A stretch of 64,000 nucleotides of DNA from Halovivax asiaticus JCM 14624 (GCF_000337515.1 NZ_AOIQ01000021.1:310251-374250), one strand, 5' to 3'. Positions 6,672 through 15,534 are shown, counted from the first letter of the stretch. The notes: generated by a model from the sequence alone, not told the origin. A program made the numbers and translations.

Positions 6672-7834
6672 GTTCGGACGATCGCCTTGACGAGCTCGCC
6701 GACGAGATCGTCGCGCGCCTCGACGACGAAGACCTCGAGCCGACGGCGCCGACGAAGGCGTTCGAACTCTGGACCGAGCAACTCGATCGGGCTGACTCGA
6801 CGATCGAGTCCTACCGGTATCGAGTGAAGCCGTTCCTCGAGTTCTGCGCCAACGAGGGCATCACGTCACTCGATCAGCTGACGACGCGCAAAATCAAGGA
6901 GTTCGAAGGAAGTCGTCGCGGCGCCGACCTCAAACGCCAGACGATCAACAACCAGTTCGGCACGCTGAAACAGTTCCTGCGCTACTGCATCGACCTCAAC
7001 GCCGTCAGTGAGGAGGTCGTTGCCTCGCTCGACGTTCCGGATCTCTCGAAAGAGGATCGGGTGAACACCGAGAAGCTGATCGCGAAGCGTGCGCACACGA
7101 TTCTCGATAACCTCGAGAGATACCGCTACGCGTCACGGGATCACGTCCTGTTCCTGTTGCTCTGGCGGACTGGCGCCCGAATCGGGACGATCTACTCGCT
7201 CGATGTTGAGGACGTCTACCGGGACGACGACGATCGCGAGCGGCTACGGACCTACCTCGAGGAAGATTACTCGCCGAGCGTCGTCGAACAGATCCTCGAG
7301 GACGCGAGCCTCCCGTTCATCTTCCCGCGACATCGTCCCGAGACCGATACGCGCCTGAAGAACGAGATCGAGGGCGAGCGCGTCATCAACGTCGCCGACT
7401 GGGTCGCCGATGTCGTTCAGGACTACATCGACGTCAACCGAGCGGACCAGCGCGATGAACACGGCCGCGAGCCCCTACTGTCGTCTCGGAAGGGCAACGG
7501 ACGGCTATCGAAGTCGGCCATGCGGAACTGGATCTACGTGATCACGCAACCCTGCGAGTTCGGCGGTCCGTGTCCCCACGATCGGGATCCGGAGACTTGC
7601 GAAGCTCGCGAGCACGGTCACGGATCGAAGTGTCCCAGCTCGCGGAGTCCCCACAAGATGCGGACCGGCTCGATCACCTGGCACCGAGATCGGGGCTGGC
7701 CCGTCTCCGACCTCTCGGACAAGGCCAACTCCGGAGAGGACCTGATTCAGGGCGTCTACGACCAGCCGGAGAAGCTGGTCCGTGGCGCCTCACGACGACA
7801 GCACCTGAACAAACTCGACGAGGACAATCAATGA
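6668..7834 (+). CDS. int: Tyrosine recombinase / integrase with a Cys-His insertion
   Basis: This 388-residue site-specific recombinase starts at a GTG overlapping the preceding stop. The N-terminal SAM-like core-binding domain (residues about 25-125) includes 'STIESYRYRVKPFLEFC'. The catalytic domain follows, with the first Arg in WRTGARIGTIYSLDVEDV, the HKMR box (His-x-x-Arg), and the nucleophile Tyr in LIQGVYDQPE near the C-terminus. A Cys/His-rich insertion (CEFGGPCPHDRDPETCEAR...HGHGSKCP) precedes the HKMR box and should bind zinc, as in other haloarchaeal viral integrases. It would catalyse integration and excision of the element, SNJ2-like. No attachment-site duplication or tRNA gene is seen in this window. 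Confidence 0.88.
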   Translation: MSSDDRLDELADEIVARLDDEDLEPTAPTKAFELWTEQLDRADSTIESYRYRVKPFLEFCANEGITSLDQLTTRKIKEFEGSRRGADLKRQTINNQFGTLKQFLRYCIDLNAVSEEVVASLDVPDLSKEDRVNTEKLIAKRAHTILDNLERYRYASRDHVLFLLLWRTGARIGTIYSLDVEDVYRDDDDRERLRTYLEEDYSPSVVEQILEDASLPFIFPRHRPETDTRLKNEIEGERVINVADWVADVVQDYIDVNRADQRDEHGREPLLSSRKGNGRLSKSAMRNWIYVITQPCEFGGPCPHDRDPETCEAREHGHGSKCPSSRSPHKMRTGSITWHRDRGWPVSDLSDKANSGEDLIQGVYDQPEKLVRGASRRQHLNKLDEDNQ

Positions 7835-8010
7835 CGACGACCATCACCCAGACGACGATCGCACAGCCTTCGACTATCACTCCAGAGATCGGTCCGCGTC
7901 GGACCGGTCTCGCTGACCTCGGCGGTCCCACTCGAACTTCTGAAAGCAGTCATCGCTACTCTCTAAGCGTCCGCTACAGGCCGAAAATCCACTTCTCGGA
8001 CCCAGGGTAA
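7831..8010 (+). CDS. 59-residue ORF overlapping the integrase end
   Basis: The ATG overlaps the integrase stop in the same ATGA manner as the upstream chain. The product (MTTTITQTTIAQPSTITPEI...) is Thr-rich at the start and has no Cys pairs. It could be the last cistron of the operon or a chance frame; the overlap is the only support. Confidence 0.4.
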   Translation: MTTTITQTTIAQPSTITPEIGPRRTGLADLGGPTRTSESSHRYSLSVRYRPKIHFSDPG

Positions 8011-8315
8011 GCAGTTGCTACTGCAGACTGAAATCGGGTGGAGATGCGGCGAAATTCTCAATCGGGCCAGTAAGCCTAACACGTGGTCGTACACACTGAA
8101 AGACGGCGAGGGAACGGAGCTGTCGGTGCCGATAGGGGGCTCGACAACCGCTGTCCGGCCCTCGCCTGCGGACTACCGTGGCTCGTGTTTCAGACACCGC
8201 TGCCGTGAGCCGAAATTGGTGCCTGTGAGGTGGGGAAATGGGACATTACCACTAACTCAGCCAGTAAATCGTAGAAACGGTTTTGTAACCAACCGAGGTG
8301 TTCTCGCGTGTCACA
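8011..8315. other. Gene-free junction between element and chromosome
   Basis: I see no gene and no tRNA in these roughly 300 bases, which run from the last element-type ORF to the first chromosomal-type small gene. The element/host junction probably lies here or just inside, but no repeat can be matched because the other end of the element is outside the window. Confidence 0.4.
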
Positions 8316-8468
8316 ATGCGACGGCTCAGTCAACTCTCCGAATCGTGTCGGACACACCTCGAACTGGCGCTGGCGACCGACGACCCGGCCGAAAAGGACT
8401 ACCACATTCGATCGGTCATGCAAGCCGGCTGCGTCGAAGAGATTCCCGACGAGTTCCCTAGCGACTGA
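8316..8468 (+). CDS. Small acidic conserved-looking protein, 50 residues
   Basis: The ORF starts MRRLSQLSESCRTHLELALA and continues as a compact helical, acidic protein with a single internal Cys pattern (SC...GC). The codon use and composition are those of a real haloarchaeal gene, and small proteins with this start are widespread in haloarchaea as far as I recall. An ATG at 8316 gives the only sensible start. Function is unknown. Confidence 0.6.
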   Translation: MRRLSQLSESCRTHLELALATDDPAEKDYHIRSVMQAGCVEEIPDEFPSD

Positions 8469-8547
8469 CTGCGGATATTGTCGTGACTGTCACGCGTAGG
8501 GACCGGTGTCCTGTTCCATTTTCACCTCGCACCGCGTACCGGTGCGT

Positions 8548-8802
8548 GTGACCGAACTCGAAATTCCGCCCGATACCGACGGGCAGACCGCGGCGTCCCT
8601 CGTTCGCGACTTCGTCGACGAAGGTGTGCTCGTCGAGGTGCACACGGCCGACACGATGGGCCATAGCGTCTCCGAATCGCCCACAGTCGAAGGCGAGGTC
8701 ACTGGCTTCGAACCCGGCTATCTGGAACTCGACGGCGAGGGACCGGCTGGCAAAGGGGTCAGGTGGGACGAGGTGTCGTTACTCACTCGAATCCAATCTT
8801 GA
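8548..8802 (+). CDS. Small acidic protein of unknown function
   Basis: An 84-residue frame starts at a GTG (8548) with VTELEIPPDTDGQTAASLVR. The first half is a helix (ASLVRDFVDEGVLVEVHTAD); the second half is beta-rich (VEGEVTGFEPGYLELDGEG), like a small barrel that might bind a ligand or RNA. An ATG at 8506 is in frame, but its extra residues are not acidic and look non-coding. The stop falls inside the first copy of a short direct repeat. Confidence 0.55.
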   Translation: MTELEIPPDTDGQTAASLVRDFVDEGVLVEVHTADTMGHSVSESPTVEGEVTGFEPGYLELDGEGPAGKGVRWDEVSLLTRIQS

Positions 8803-8829
8803 GTCCGTCTCTTCGAATCCATTCTTGAG
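8787..8829. repeat. Two near-identical 17-bp copies at a gene end
   Basis: TCGAATCCAATCTTGAG (8787-8803) recurs as TCGAATCCATTCTTGAG (8813-8829), with one mismatch and a 26-nt offset. The first copy contains the stop of the 8548 gene. It is probably a local duplication. Confidence 0.6.
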
Positions 8830-8913
8830 CCATTATCGTGTTGAACGTACCGGTGTCGATCGAATCGTCCGGCTGCGTTCTCAGATCGAATCGTAACGCT
8901 GTCCGGGTATCGG

Positions 8914-10260
8914 TCAGCGCTCGGGATGCGTGGGCGCGTCGAAGCCGCCACGGACCAGCGGCTTCGCGATGTGACGGCGTGCCCGTGGCGGCACCTCGTA
9001 CCAGCCCAGTTCGAGGTCCCGGTCGATCGATACTCGATCGCGAGTGGGCGTCGACGTCCCGCAGTCGCGACAGCGGTATCCCTGATCGCGTCCGGCGCTC
9101 TTCATTGTTCGCTCGCACGACGGGCAGGTTGGCGTGACCGTCTGCTCCCGACGGAGTTCCCGGACGGCGAACTTCTCGAGTTTGAGCGTTCCGCGCGCGA
9201 CTTCGCCGCAGACGGTCACGCGGTCGCCCGGCCGAAGTGCCCGGACGTGGTCGCGGAATCGCTTCGTCGGTTCGAACGCGACGCAGGTTCGTTCGTACTC
9301 GGGAGGATCGTGCTCGTCCGGGTCTGTTGTGTGTTCGCCGGTGGTATCCCCCGGCGATGGGTCGTCCCAGCCGGCGGCGATGGTGACGAAGACGTGCCCG
9401 CCACGTCGTGTTTCGGGCTCACTCGTCACGATTCCATCGACGGTGTAGGCGTGCCCATTTTCCAGCGATCCGAGGCGGCCGGCCTGGAGGTGGGCATCGG
9501 TTCCTTGATTGGTCAGGAATCGCTCGCTGCTCGCGATCGGTTCGCCCTCGAGACTCGCGACGACGTCGTCGACGGCGGCTGCCTCGTCGCCTCGGATGCC
9601 GGCCAGTACCGGCCCCGGCGTCCGTGGTACGCAGACGAGTTCGCCGGTCCCCCGGTCGATCGTGTCCCAGACGGCCGGGTACGCCCGTTCTGCAGCGGTT
9701 CGAAGCGATTCCGGGTGCACATCCCGTGGTGTTCCCCATCGCGTCGGCTCCCGGTAGGTGATGTGTTCGACGGTCCACTCGTCGAACGCGCGCCAGGCAC
9801 CGACGGCCGCGAGTGCACCGATGCGGCCACGGCCGTTCCCCCAGCCCCGGTGTCGGTAGCTCGTCTCGCCGAGGACCGTCCTGGCGTCGTCGATCGAGAG
9901 CTGTTCGTGAATTGCCCGTCGTGAAAACGTCGCCACCGTGTCGCTCACACCCTCGTGGGTATCCGAGGCCGTCGATTCGGTGACGACGAGCCCGGGATTC
10001 GTTCGGTCGTCGGCGGTGATCGCCAACTCGTCGAGCCGGTCTTCGGCGATTTGAAGCGCCGCCTCGGGATCGACGTCGGTGTGAATCGCGATCGCTGCGT
10101 TGCCCCGCGTTTTGTACTCGACGGCGGGATTGAGTCGGATCAGCAGGAGTCGATCGACGGTGCCGTGCTTGCGCAATTGCGACGCGATCCGACTGGCGAC
10201 GTAGGTGGTACACATCCCTCGTTCGCGGGAGTCGGTGTCGTCCAGCCCGACGATCGTCAT
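8914..10260 (-). CDS. tiaS: tRNA(Ile2) 2-agmatinylcytidine synthetase TiaS
   Basis: TiaS attaches agmatine to C34 of the AUA-decoding tRNA(Ile) using ATP, so that the tRNA reads AUA and not AUG; it is essential in archaea. The 448-residue protein begins MTIVGLDDTDSRERGMC, the signature N-terminus. It includes the kinase-like domain with SYRHRGWGNGRGRIGA, an OB-fold region (residues about 290-390) and a C-terminal zinc ribbon (CPSC...CRDC). The ATG at 10260 is chosen because all family members start there; 36 further in-frame residues upstream are not family-like. It is transcribed divergently from the HTH regulator at 10496. Confidence 0.93.
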   Translation of the reverse strand: MTIVGLDDTDSRERGMCTTYVASRIASQLRKHGTVDRLLLIRLNPAVEYKTRGNAAIAIHTDVDPEAALQIAEDRLDELAITADDRTNPGLVVTESTASDTHEGVSDTVATFSRRAIHEQLSIDDARTVLGETSYRHRGWGNGRGRIGALAAVGAWRAFDEWTVEHITYREPTRWGTPRDVHPESLRTAAERAYPAVWDTIDRGTGELVCVPRTPGPVLAGIRGDEAAAVDDVVASLEGEPIASSERFLTNQGTDAHLQAGRLGSLENGHAYTVDGIVTSEPETRRGGHVFVTIAAGWDDPSPGDTTGEHTTDPDEHDPPEYERTCVAFEPTKRFRDHVRALRPGDRVTVCGEVARGTLKLEKFAVRELRREQTVTPTCPSCERTMKSAGRDQGYRCRDCGTSTPTRDRVSIDRDLELGWYEVPPRARRHIAKPLVRGGFDAPTHPER

Positions 10261-10465
10261 ATACACCCCCTTGGTGTGGGCAGTGGTACGCGTTTCGGAC
10301 TGTGGGAATGGGGGCATCCAGATACCGTTCCGAACATCGGCGAACGGCCGTCTCTCCCTGGGGGTCACTTTCTATAAATATAGTCGGTAATATCTTTGAA
10401 TAGTAAAACCGATCCCGCTGTCTCGATCAGAAAACGCAAGCCGGGGCGGTGACATACGGGAAAAG

Positions 10466-10473
10466 CATATATA
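10466..10473 (+). promoter_or_regulatory. TATA box for the HTH regulator
   Basis: CATATATA centred about 27 nt upstream of the ATG at 10496 gives a textbook leaderless haloarchaeal promoter. Confidence 0.65.
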
Positions 10474-10495
10474 CGGTGAATAGCTAGATCACACC

Positions 10496-11464
10496 ATGTC
10501 TCGGTCTGCACTGGTTGGAAACGTCACCGCGATGCTCTCGGACGCCGGGTTCGTGGTGAGTGACCGGTGTGCGATCCGACCGAAGAGTTTCGACGTCGCA
10601 GCACGCCGTGGAAACGACCTCATCCTCGTCAAGATCCTCGGGAACATCGACGCGTTCAACGAGGCAACCGGACTCGAGATGCGCCGTCTCGGTGCCCACC
10701 TCGGCGCGACGCCGTTCGTCATCGGGCTTCGCAGCCGCGACGAGGATCTGAAACCTGACGTCGTCTACTTCCGTCACGGCGTTCCGGTCTTCAGCCCGGA
10801 CACGGCCTACAACCTCTTCATCGAAGGGGTTCCGCCGCTGATCTACGCGGCGCCCGGCGGCCTGTACGTCAATATCGACGGCGACCTACTCGCGGACGAG
10901 CGCAAGCAACGCGACTGGAGTCTCGGCCGGCTCGCGTCGGAACTCGGCGTCTCGCGCCGGACTGTCTCGAAGTACGAAGACGGGATGAACGCCTCGGTCG
11001 AGGTCGCGATGGCGCTCGAAGAACTCTTCGAAGGCGATCTGACCCACCCGGTCGACGTCCTCGACGACGAAGACGACGTTCACGACGACGAACCGACACC
11101 CGACGATCCGGAAGCCGATCCGAACGATGCCGATCTAGTCGCGACGCTCGTTCGAACCGGGTTCACCGTTCACCCGACGACCCGCTCCCCGTTCAAGGCC
11201 GTCAGTACCGAGGAAGATCGGAACGAAGAACCCGTGCTAACGGGCCACTCGACCTTTACGAAGGCCGCGAAGAAACGGGCCAAGATCATGTCCTCGATCG
11301 GTCACGTCGCCCGGACGCGCTCGGTCTACGTCGTCGACGACGCCTCCCGGGAGTCCGTCGATGGGACCGCACTTGTCGAGCGCGACGAACTCGAAGCGAT
11401 GGACGACGCCGACGAGCTTCGGGCCGTGATCCGCGAGCGCGCGGAACCGGAAGAAGCGCTCTAG
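10496..11464 (+). CDS. XRE-family HTH transcriptional regulator, COG1395 type
   Basis: The N-terminal part of this 322-residue protein (residues 1-125) is a nuclease-like fold typical of the archaeal COG1395 family, with the string '[21 protein letters not shown]'. An XRE-type helix-turn-helix follows at about 140-190 ([21 protein letters not shown]), then a very acidic linker and a C-terminal domain with [11 protein letters not shown]. The family is conserved across archaea next to translation or tRNA genes and is annotated as a putative transcriptional regulator; its targets are unknown. The TATA box at 10466 sets the start at 10496 as a leaderless ATG. Confidence 0.88.
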   Translation: MSRSALVGNVTAMLSDAGFVVSDRCAIRPKSFDVAARRGNDLILVKILGNIDAFNEATGLEMRRLGAHLGATPFVIGLRSRDEDLKPDVVYFRHGVPVFSPDTAYNLFIEGVPPLIYAAPGGLYVNIDGDLLADERKQRDWSLGRLASELGVSRRTVSKYEDGMNASVEVAMALEELFEGDLTHPVDVLDDEDDVHDDEPTPDDPEADPNDADLVATLVRTGFTVHPTTRSPFKAVSTEEDRNEEPVLTGHSTFTKAAKKRAKIMSSIGHVARTRSVYVVDDASRESVDGTALVERDELEAMDDADELRAVIRERAEPEEAL

Positions 11465-11790
11465 CCACTGAGGAAGCCGACCGGCCTGCACCGATTTTCG
11501 TCGGTTCCCATCCGAAACTAGGTGAGACGGCCGTCTATCGCATCTCTGCGTCCGCTCCGGTTCAGTCATGGCTGGGGCGCTCGTTCCGAGGGGGTTGTCC
11601 AGCGGACTGGGATTCGACCGGCGCCCTTTAGGGGTCGCCACCCTCGGTTCTGACGAGCACGGACGTCGGGGTCACGGATTCGATCGGCTCCCGGTCTGCG
11701 GGGGCTGATTCGGATCGGATCGACATCGATGGACCCAACCCGACCGAGTGCGAGGTATCGCCTACTGACCACCGACTGGTGACGGCCCAC
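11465..11790. other. Intergenic, no gene seen
   Basis: This stretch of about 325 bases is GC-rich without a coding pattern. A CCCTTTAGGGG patch near 11626 could be a promoter element, but it is 160 nt from the next gene. A GTG at 11779 is an alternative start for the downstream gene. Confidence 0.4.
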
Positions 11791-12345
11791 ATGACTGAAA
11801 CACCCACCGGCTGGGACCGCTGGTCCCCGTTCGCATCACGCCAGGGAGACCCCGCTCGATCGATGACCGGCGGATCAGACGAGACCGATCGGACGCCATC
11901 GCTCGAGGCCGTCCTCACGACGATCGAGGACGCGGACTGCCGCGCTCTCCTCGCGTGTCTTCACCGGCCGAAGTCAGCAGCCGAGTTGTGTGAGGAGAGC
12001 GGACTGCCCCGGTCGACGCTCTATCGCAAACTGGAGCAACTCAGTGAGGCCGCGCTGGTGACCGAGTGCACCGAGATCAGATGTGACGGCCCGAACGCCA
12101 CGCTGTACGAGCGAGACGTCACGGCGATCTCGATCGAGATCGACGACGATGACGAGTTCGCCCTGGCAATCGAGCGACCGCCCGCGGATCCGACCGATCG
12201 CATGGCGGCGTTCTGGGCCGGGATGAAATCGTCGTCCGACGGCGACGATGATGCTGTTGGTGACGAAGCGAGCGATGATGGTGCCGACGGCGGTCCCACC
12301 GACGATGCTGCCAGCACCGACACCTCTGGGGTAGATTCTCAATGA
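11791..12345 (+). CDS. Winged-helix transcriptional regulator
   Basis: The protein is about 184 residues from the ATG at 11791; a GTG at 11779 or an ATG at 11863 are alternatives. The winged helix spans about residues 45-115 and includes 'CRALLACLHRPKSAAELCEESGLPRSTLYRKLEQLSEAALV', an ArsR/TrmB-like pattern. The tail is acidic and low-complexity. Its last four bases overlap the start of a three-helix membrane protein. In haloarchaea this regulator/DUF7521 membrane pair is common, suggesting that the regulator senses or controls a membrane process; what it regulates is unknown. Confidence 0.8.
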   Translation: MTETPTGWDRWSPFASRQGDPARSMTGGSDETDRTPSLEAVLTTIEDADCRALLACLHRPKSAAELCEESGLPRSTLYRKLEQLSEAALVTECTEIRCDGPNATLYERDVTAISIEIDDDDEFALAIERPPADPTDRMAAFWAGMKSSSDGDDDAVGDEASDDGADGGPTDDAASTDTSGVDSQ

Positions 12346-12617
12346 CGATGCTCCAGTCACTCCTCGTCGTCGTAAAGGTCGGCCTGCTCGTCCTCGGCAG
12401 TACGGTCGCGCTGCTCGCCTACCGAGCGTACCGCCAGACGGGAATGGACGGCCTCCAGTACTTTGCGGTCGGGCTCCTCGTCATCACGGTGGGAACGACG
12501 CTGGTCGGCTTCTTACACCACATCGTCGGTATCGGCCTCACCGCTGGATTGCTCGTCGAGAGCCTCCTGATCGGCGCCGGGTTTCTCGTCATGATCTACG
12601 CGCTGTACGGTCGGTGA
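12342..12617 (+). CDS. Three-helix membrane protein, DUF7521 type
   Basis: This 91-residue protein is almost wholly hydrophobic, with three transmembrane helices (about 5-25, 40-60, 65-88) and the pattern 'AYRAYRQTGMDGLQYFAVGLLVITVGTTLVG', which matches what I know of DUF7521. The start overlaps the stop of the winged-helix regulator (ATGA), so the two are co-translated. Role unknown. Confidence 0.75.
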   Translation: MTMLQSLLVVVKVGLLVLGSTVALLAYRAYRQTGMDGLQYFAVGLLVITVGTTLVGFLHHIVGIGLTAGLLVESLLIGAGFLVMIYALYGR

Positions 12618-12758
12618 GGTTCCCTCCTGATTGAACAGGAATACGTTCCCCAACTGAATCCACTCAAGTTTCCCTTTCCTGCCCTCGTTGTTCTCCTCAG
12701 AGAACTGCTGCTCGTTCGTTGGCAGTAGCACCGCCAATACACGCCCCTCGCGTCGCTC

Positions 12759-13010
12759 TCACGCGTCGCCGTAGGTTTTCTCCAAGTACGCGACGATGTC
12801 GCTGCTCTCGGGCATGCCGACGACATCGTGGGCCTCGTCGGTGATCACTGGCACGCCGGTCTGGCCGCTGACCTCCTGCACGCGTGTGCGCTCGTGATGC
12901 GCGGCGGGCACTTCGATCGTCTCGTAGTCCAGTCCGAGCTCGTCAAGCTTGGTACGGACTTTCGCGCAGAACGGACAGCCGGGGAGTTCGTAGTACGTGA
13001 TGTCGGCCAT
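12759..13010 (-). CDS. Glutaredoxin / GST-N-terminal-like redox protein
   Basis: This 83-residue thioredoxin-fold protein begins MADITYYELPGCPFCAKVRT. The CPFC redox motif sits at residues 12-15, the cis-Pro is in 'TGVPVITDE', and 'ESSDIVAYLEKTYG' closes the domain, as in glutaredoxins and N-terminal GST domains. It probably reduces disulfides with low-molecular-weight thiol (gamma-glutamylcysteine in haloarchaea). A longer in-frame extension upstream reads as non-coding. It lies after, and on the same strand as, the NCS2 permease, 86 nt away. Confidence 0.85.
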   Translation of the reverse strand: MADITYYELPGCPFCAKVRTKLDELGLDYETIEVPAAHHERTRVQEVSGQTGVPVITDEAHDVVGMPESSDIVAYLEKTYGDA

Positions 13011-13096
13011 ACGTGACCCAGGACCGCGACGGGAAAGAGCGCGTCGGTTATCCATCCGAAATAATTCGAAAACGTCATCGTAGAGCGTTGCTTCGC

Positions 13097-14581
13097 CTAC
13101 AGCGTGAAGGTAACGTCGCCGGCTTGCACCGCGAAATAGACACCGTAGTAGGCGACGACTGCAACCGCGAGTATCCACTGTCCGATCGAGACGTCACGGG
13201 CCTCACCTTTTGCAGATTTCACGAGCGGGTAGCTGATAATCCCGGCGGCGAGTCCGTTGGCGATCGACGTCGTCAGTGGCATGACGGTGATCGTGAGGCC
13301 GGCGGGGATTGCCCAAGCTGAGTCCTGCCAGTCGATGTCGGCGACGCCCTGGAGCATGATGATCCCGACGACGACGAGAGCGATGTACGTGGCGAACGTA
13401 GGAATTGCCGTGACGACTGGGACTAGAACCAACGAGAGTGCGAATAGTGCGCCGACAACGAGTGCGGTGAAGCCGGTCCGGCCGCCTTCCTCGACTCCCG
13501 CCGAGGATTCGATGTATGTTGTCACGGTCGAGGTTCCCATAGCGGCGCCGGCAGTCGTTCCCACGGCGTCCGCCATCAGCGGTTTGTCGATGTCCGGAAG
13601 ATCTCCCTCCTCGTCGAGGAAGCCACCGATCTGCGAGACGCCGATAAGCGTCCCGGCGGTGTCAAAGAAGTCGACGAAGAAGAAGGTGAAAACGACGAGT
13701 GCGAAGACGAGCGGGTCCTCGGAAATCATCCCGAGGCCGTCGACGAACTCGTAGACGAGCGGCGTGAAGTCGTACTGCACGCTCGTCACGACCTCCTCCT
13801 CGGTCGGCGTGATGGTCCCGCGCTCGACGAGGCCGGCGAAGGTCGCGAGCCAGGCGCCCACGGTAGTTAGCAGGATGCCGATAACGATCGACCCGGTGAT
13901 CCCGCGAGCGTACAGCAATAGTGTCAGAACGAGGCCAGCGAGACCTGCCGCGGCAACTGGCGACTGGAGCACGTTCCCGAGCGTGACGAGTGTCTCGGGA
14001 TCACCGGTGACGACCTGTATCTCCTGGAATCCGAGAAAGAGGAGGAAAACCCCGATCCCGGCACCGACTGCGAATTTCACTGGTTCCGGGAACAGTTCGA
14101 TAATGTACCGACGGGCGCCGACGGCAGTGAGGACGATGAAGACGATCCCTTCGACGAACACCGCAGCCAGCGCAACTTGCCACGGAACGCCCAGCAAGAG
14201 TACGACAGTAAACGTAAAGAAGGCGTTCAGCCCCATCCCCGGCGCAAGGCCGAACGGCCGGTTGGCGTACAACGCCATTACGAGTATCGCGATCACCGAC
14301 GCGAGGATAGTCACGACAGTGAGCATCTGCACCACCTCGCCGTAGGCGAAGGTCTCTCCGTTGATAGTCGTCGTCATCCCGGGCTCGATTGCATCGGGAT
14401 ACTCGCCCATTATTGCCGGCGCGATGATCGACGGATTAACGACGATTATGTAGGCCATCGCGAGGAACGTCGTCAACCCGGCGATGGTCTCGGTCCGCAA
14501 GTCAGTTCCGTACTCGTCGAAGTCGAAGTACGCGGCGATTCCACCCGTGTCGCCCTGCCCATCTGTCGACCCTGATGACAT
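13097..14581 (-). CDS. NCS2-family purine (hypoxanthine/guanine/adenine) permease
   Basis: This 494-residue integral membrane protein has about 13-14 transmembrane helices. The AzgA-type features are visible: 'TTFLAMAYIIVVNPSII' in helix 1, 'GLAPGMGLNAFFTFTV' in helix 3, 'FVDFFDTAGTLIGVSQ' and 'GTSTVTTYIESSAGVEEGGRTG' in the substrate-binding helices. AzgA members import hypoxanthine, guanine or adenine with protons; the exact base cannot be read from sequence. The length equals the family's. Confidence 0.9.
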   Translation of the reverse strand: MSSGSTDGQGDTGGIAAYFDFDEYGTDLRTETIAGLTTFLAMAYIIVVNPSIIAPAIMGEYPDAIEPGMTTTINGETFAYGEVVQMLTVVTILASVIAILVMALYANRPFGLAPGMGLNAFFTFTVVLLLGVPWQVALAAVFVEGIVFIVLTAVGARRYIIELFPEPVKFAVGAGIGVFLLFLGFQEIQVVTGDPETLVTLGNVLQSPVAAAGLAGLVLTLLLYARGITGSIVIGILLTTVGAWLATFAGLVERGTITPTEEEVVTSVQYDFTPLVYEFVDGLGMISEDPLVFALVVFTFFFVDFFDTAGTLIGVSQIGGFLDEEGDLPDIDKPLMADAVGTTAGAAMGTSTVTTYIESSAGVEEGGRTGFTALVVGALFALSLVLVPVVTAIPTFATYIALVVVGIIMLQGVADIDWQDSAWAIPAGLTITVMPLTTSIANGLAAGIISYPLVKSAKGEARDVSIGQWILAVAVVAYYGVYFAVQAGDVTFTL

Positions 14582-14793
14582 CGTGGTCAGGCGCGGCTAC
14601 TCAGAGAGGAGAGTAAAGGTTTCCCATCTGATTTGCCCAGTTTTGAAAATATTGCGATCGAACGGCGTGACGTGTAGTGTTTTGTTCCAGTACCTCTCGA
14701 CAAATTCATCGTTTCTAACAGCAGGTGGCCACTTTCTCCGATGGCAGCGCGCGTCGGCTCGTCTGGACGGAGCGACACATAAGTAGCTCCACG

Positions 14794-15534
14794 ATGAGTA
14801 TCGACCCAGCAGCCGTGACTTCGCTCAGAGACGTTGGTGTGACGCGCTTGCTCCGCGAGTCGGCCCCCGAGTGGCTCGTGCCGCTCGCCGACGCGGTGAC
14901 GCTGCTCGGCGACCTCGCGGTCATCGTCGGTGGGCTCGCCGTCGCGGTGCTCGTCGACATCCGGCGGGGACGACGCGATTCACGCGAGCGCCTCGTCTCC
15001 GATCGGACGGCGTTCCTCGTCGGCGTCGTTCTCGGTGGCCTCGCGTTCACCCTGATCCTGAAGACCGTCGTGGCTGCCGATCGTCCTCCCACCGAGTTGC
15101 AGGCGATCGGTCGGCACGGGCACGGCTTCCCGAGCGGACACACGATGGCTGCGGCGCTGCTGTGGGGGGCGCTGGCGATCTGGGGTCGAACCGGGTCGCG
15201 CCGGATGCGCCTCCTCGTCGCGTCGACGATCGTCGGGCTGGTCGCCGTCTCCCGACTCGTCCTCGGCGTGCACTATCTGGCCGACGTGGTCGCGTCGGTC
15301 GCCATCGCGGTCGGATTCCTCGTCGTCGCCGGCGTCACCTTAGCGGGTGAACCGCGACGGGCGCTCGGAACGGCTGCCGTCCTCGGGGTCGCCGCACTGA
15401 TCGTAACGGGCGGAAACGTCGACGGCGTGGTCGCGTTCGGCGGCTGTCTGGGCGCCGCGGCTGGCTGGTGGCTGTCCCGAATCGGGACGGACCGACTCGT
15501 CCGACGAGTGTATAGACAGGCTGCGGATCGGTAG
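14794..15534 (+). CDS. PAP2-family phosphatase, membrane-bound
   Basis: This 246-residue protein has the three PAP2 signatures: K-x6-RP as LKTVVAADRPP, PSGHT as GHGFPSGHTMAAA, and SRLVLGVHYLADV with the catalytic His. Six transmembrane helices surround them. Such enzymes remove phosphate from lipid phosphates or polyprenyl pyrophosphate at the outer face. The C-terminal helices add a Gly/Val-rich segment. The ATG at 14794 (MSIDPAAVTS) is preferred; the in-frame ATG at 14725 adds 23 residues that would not be expected before the first helix. Confidence 0.88.
   Translation: MSIDPAAVTSLRDVGVTRLLRESAPEWLVPLADAVTLLGDLAVIVGGLAVAVLVDIRRGRRDSRERLVSDRTAFLVGVVLGGLAFTLILKTVVAADRPPTELQAIGRHGHGFPSGHTMAAALLWGALAIWGRTGSRRMRLLVASTIVGLVAVSRLVLGVHYLADVVASVAIAVGFLVVAGVTLAGEPRRALGTAAVLGVAALIVTGGNVDGVVAFGGCLGAAAGWWLSRIGTDRLVRRVYRQAADR

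Noticed and set aside
5357-6781. 474-residue minus-strand frame over the integrase operon
   Set aside because: Arg/Ser-rich antisense reading that would destroy six coupled plus-strand genes with Cys pairs; typical of high-GC shadow frames.
8780-8830. tRNA end with TCGAATCC as an integrase attachment site
   Set aside because: The two TCGAATCC copies belong to a 17-bp local repeat; no tRNA can be folded around them.
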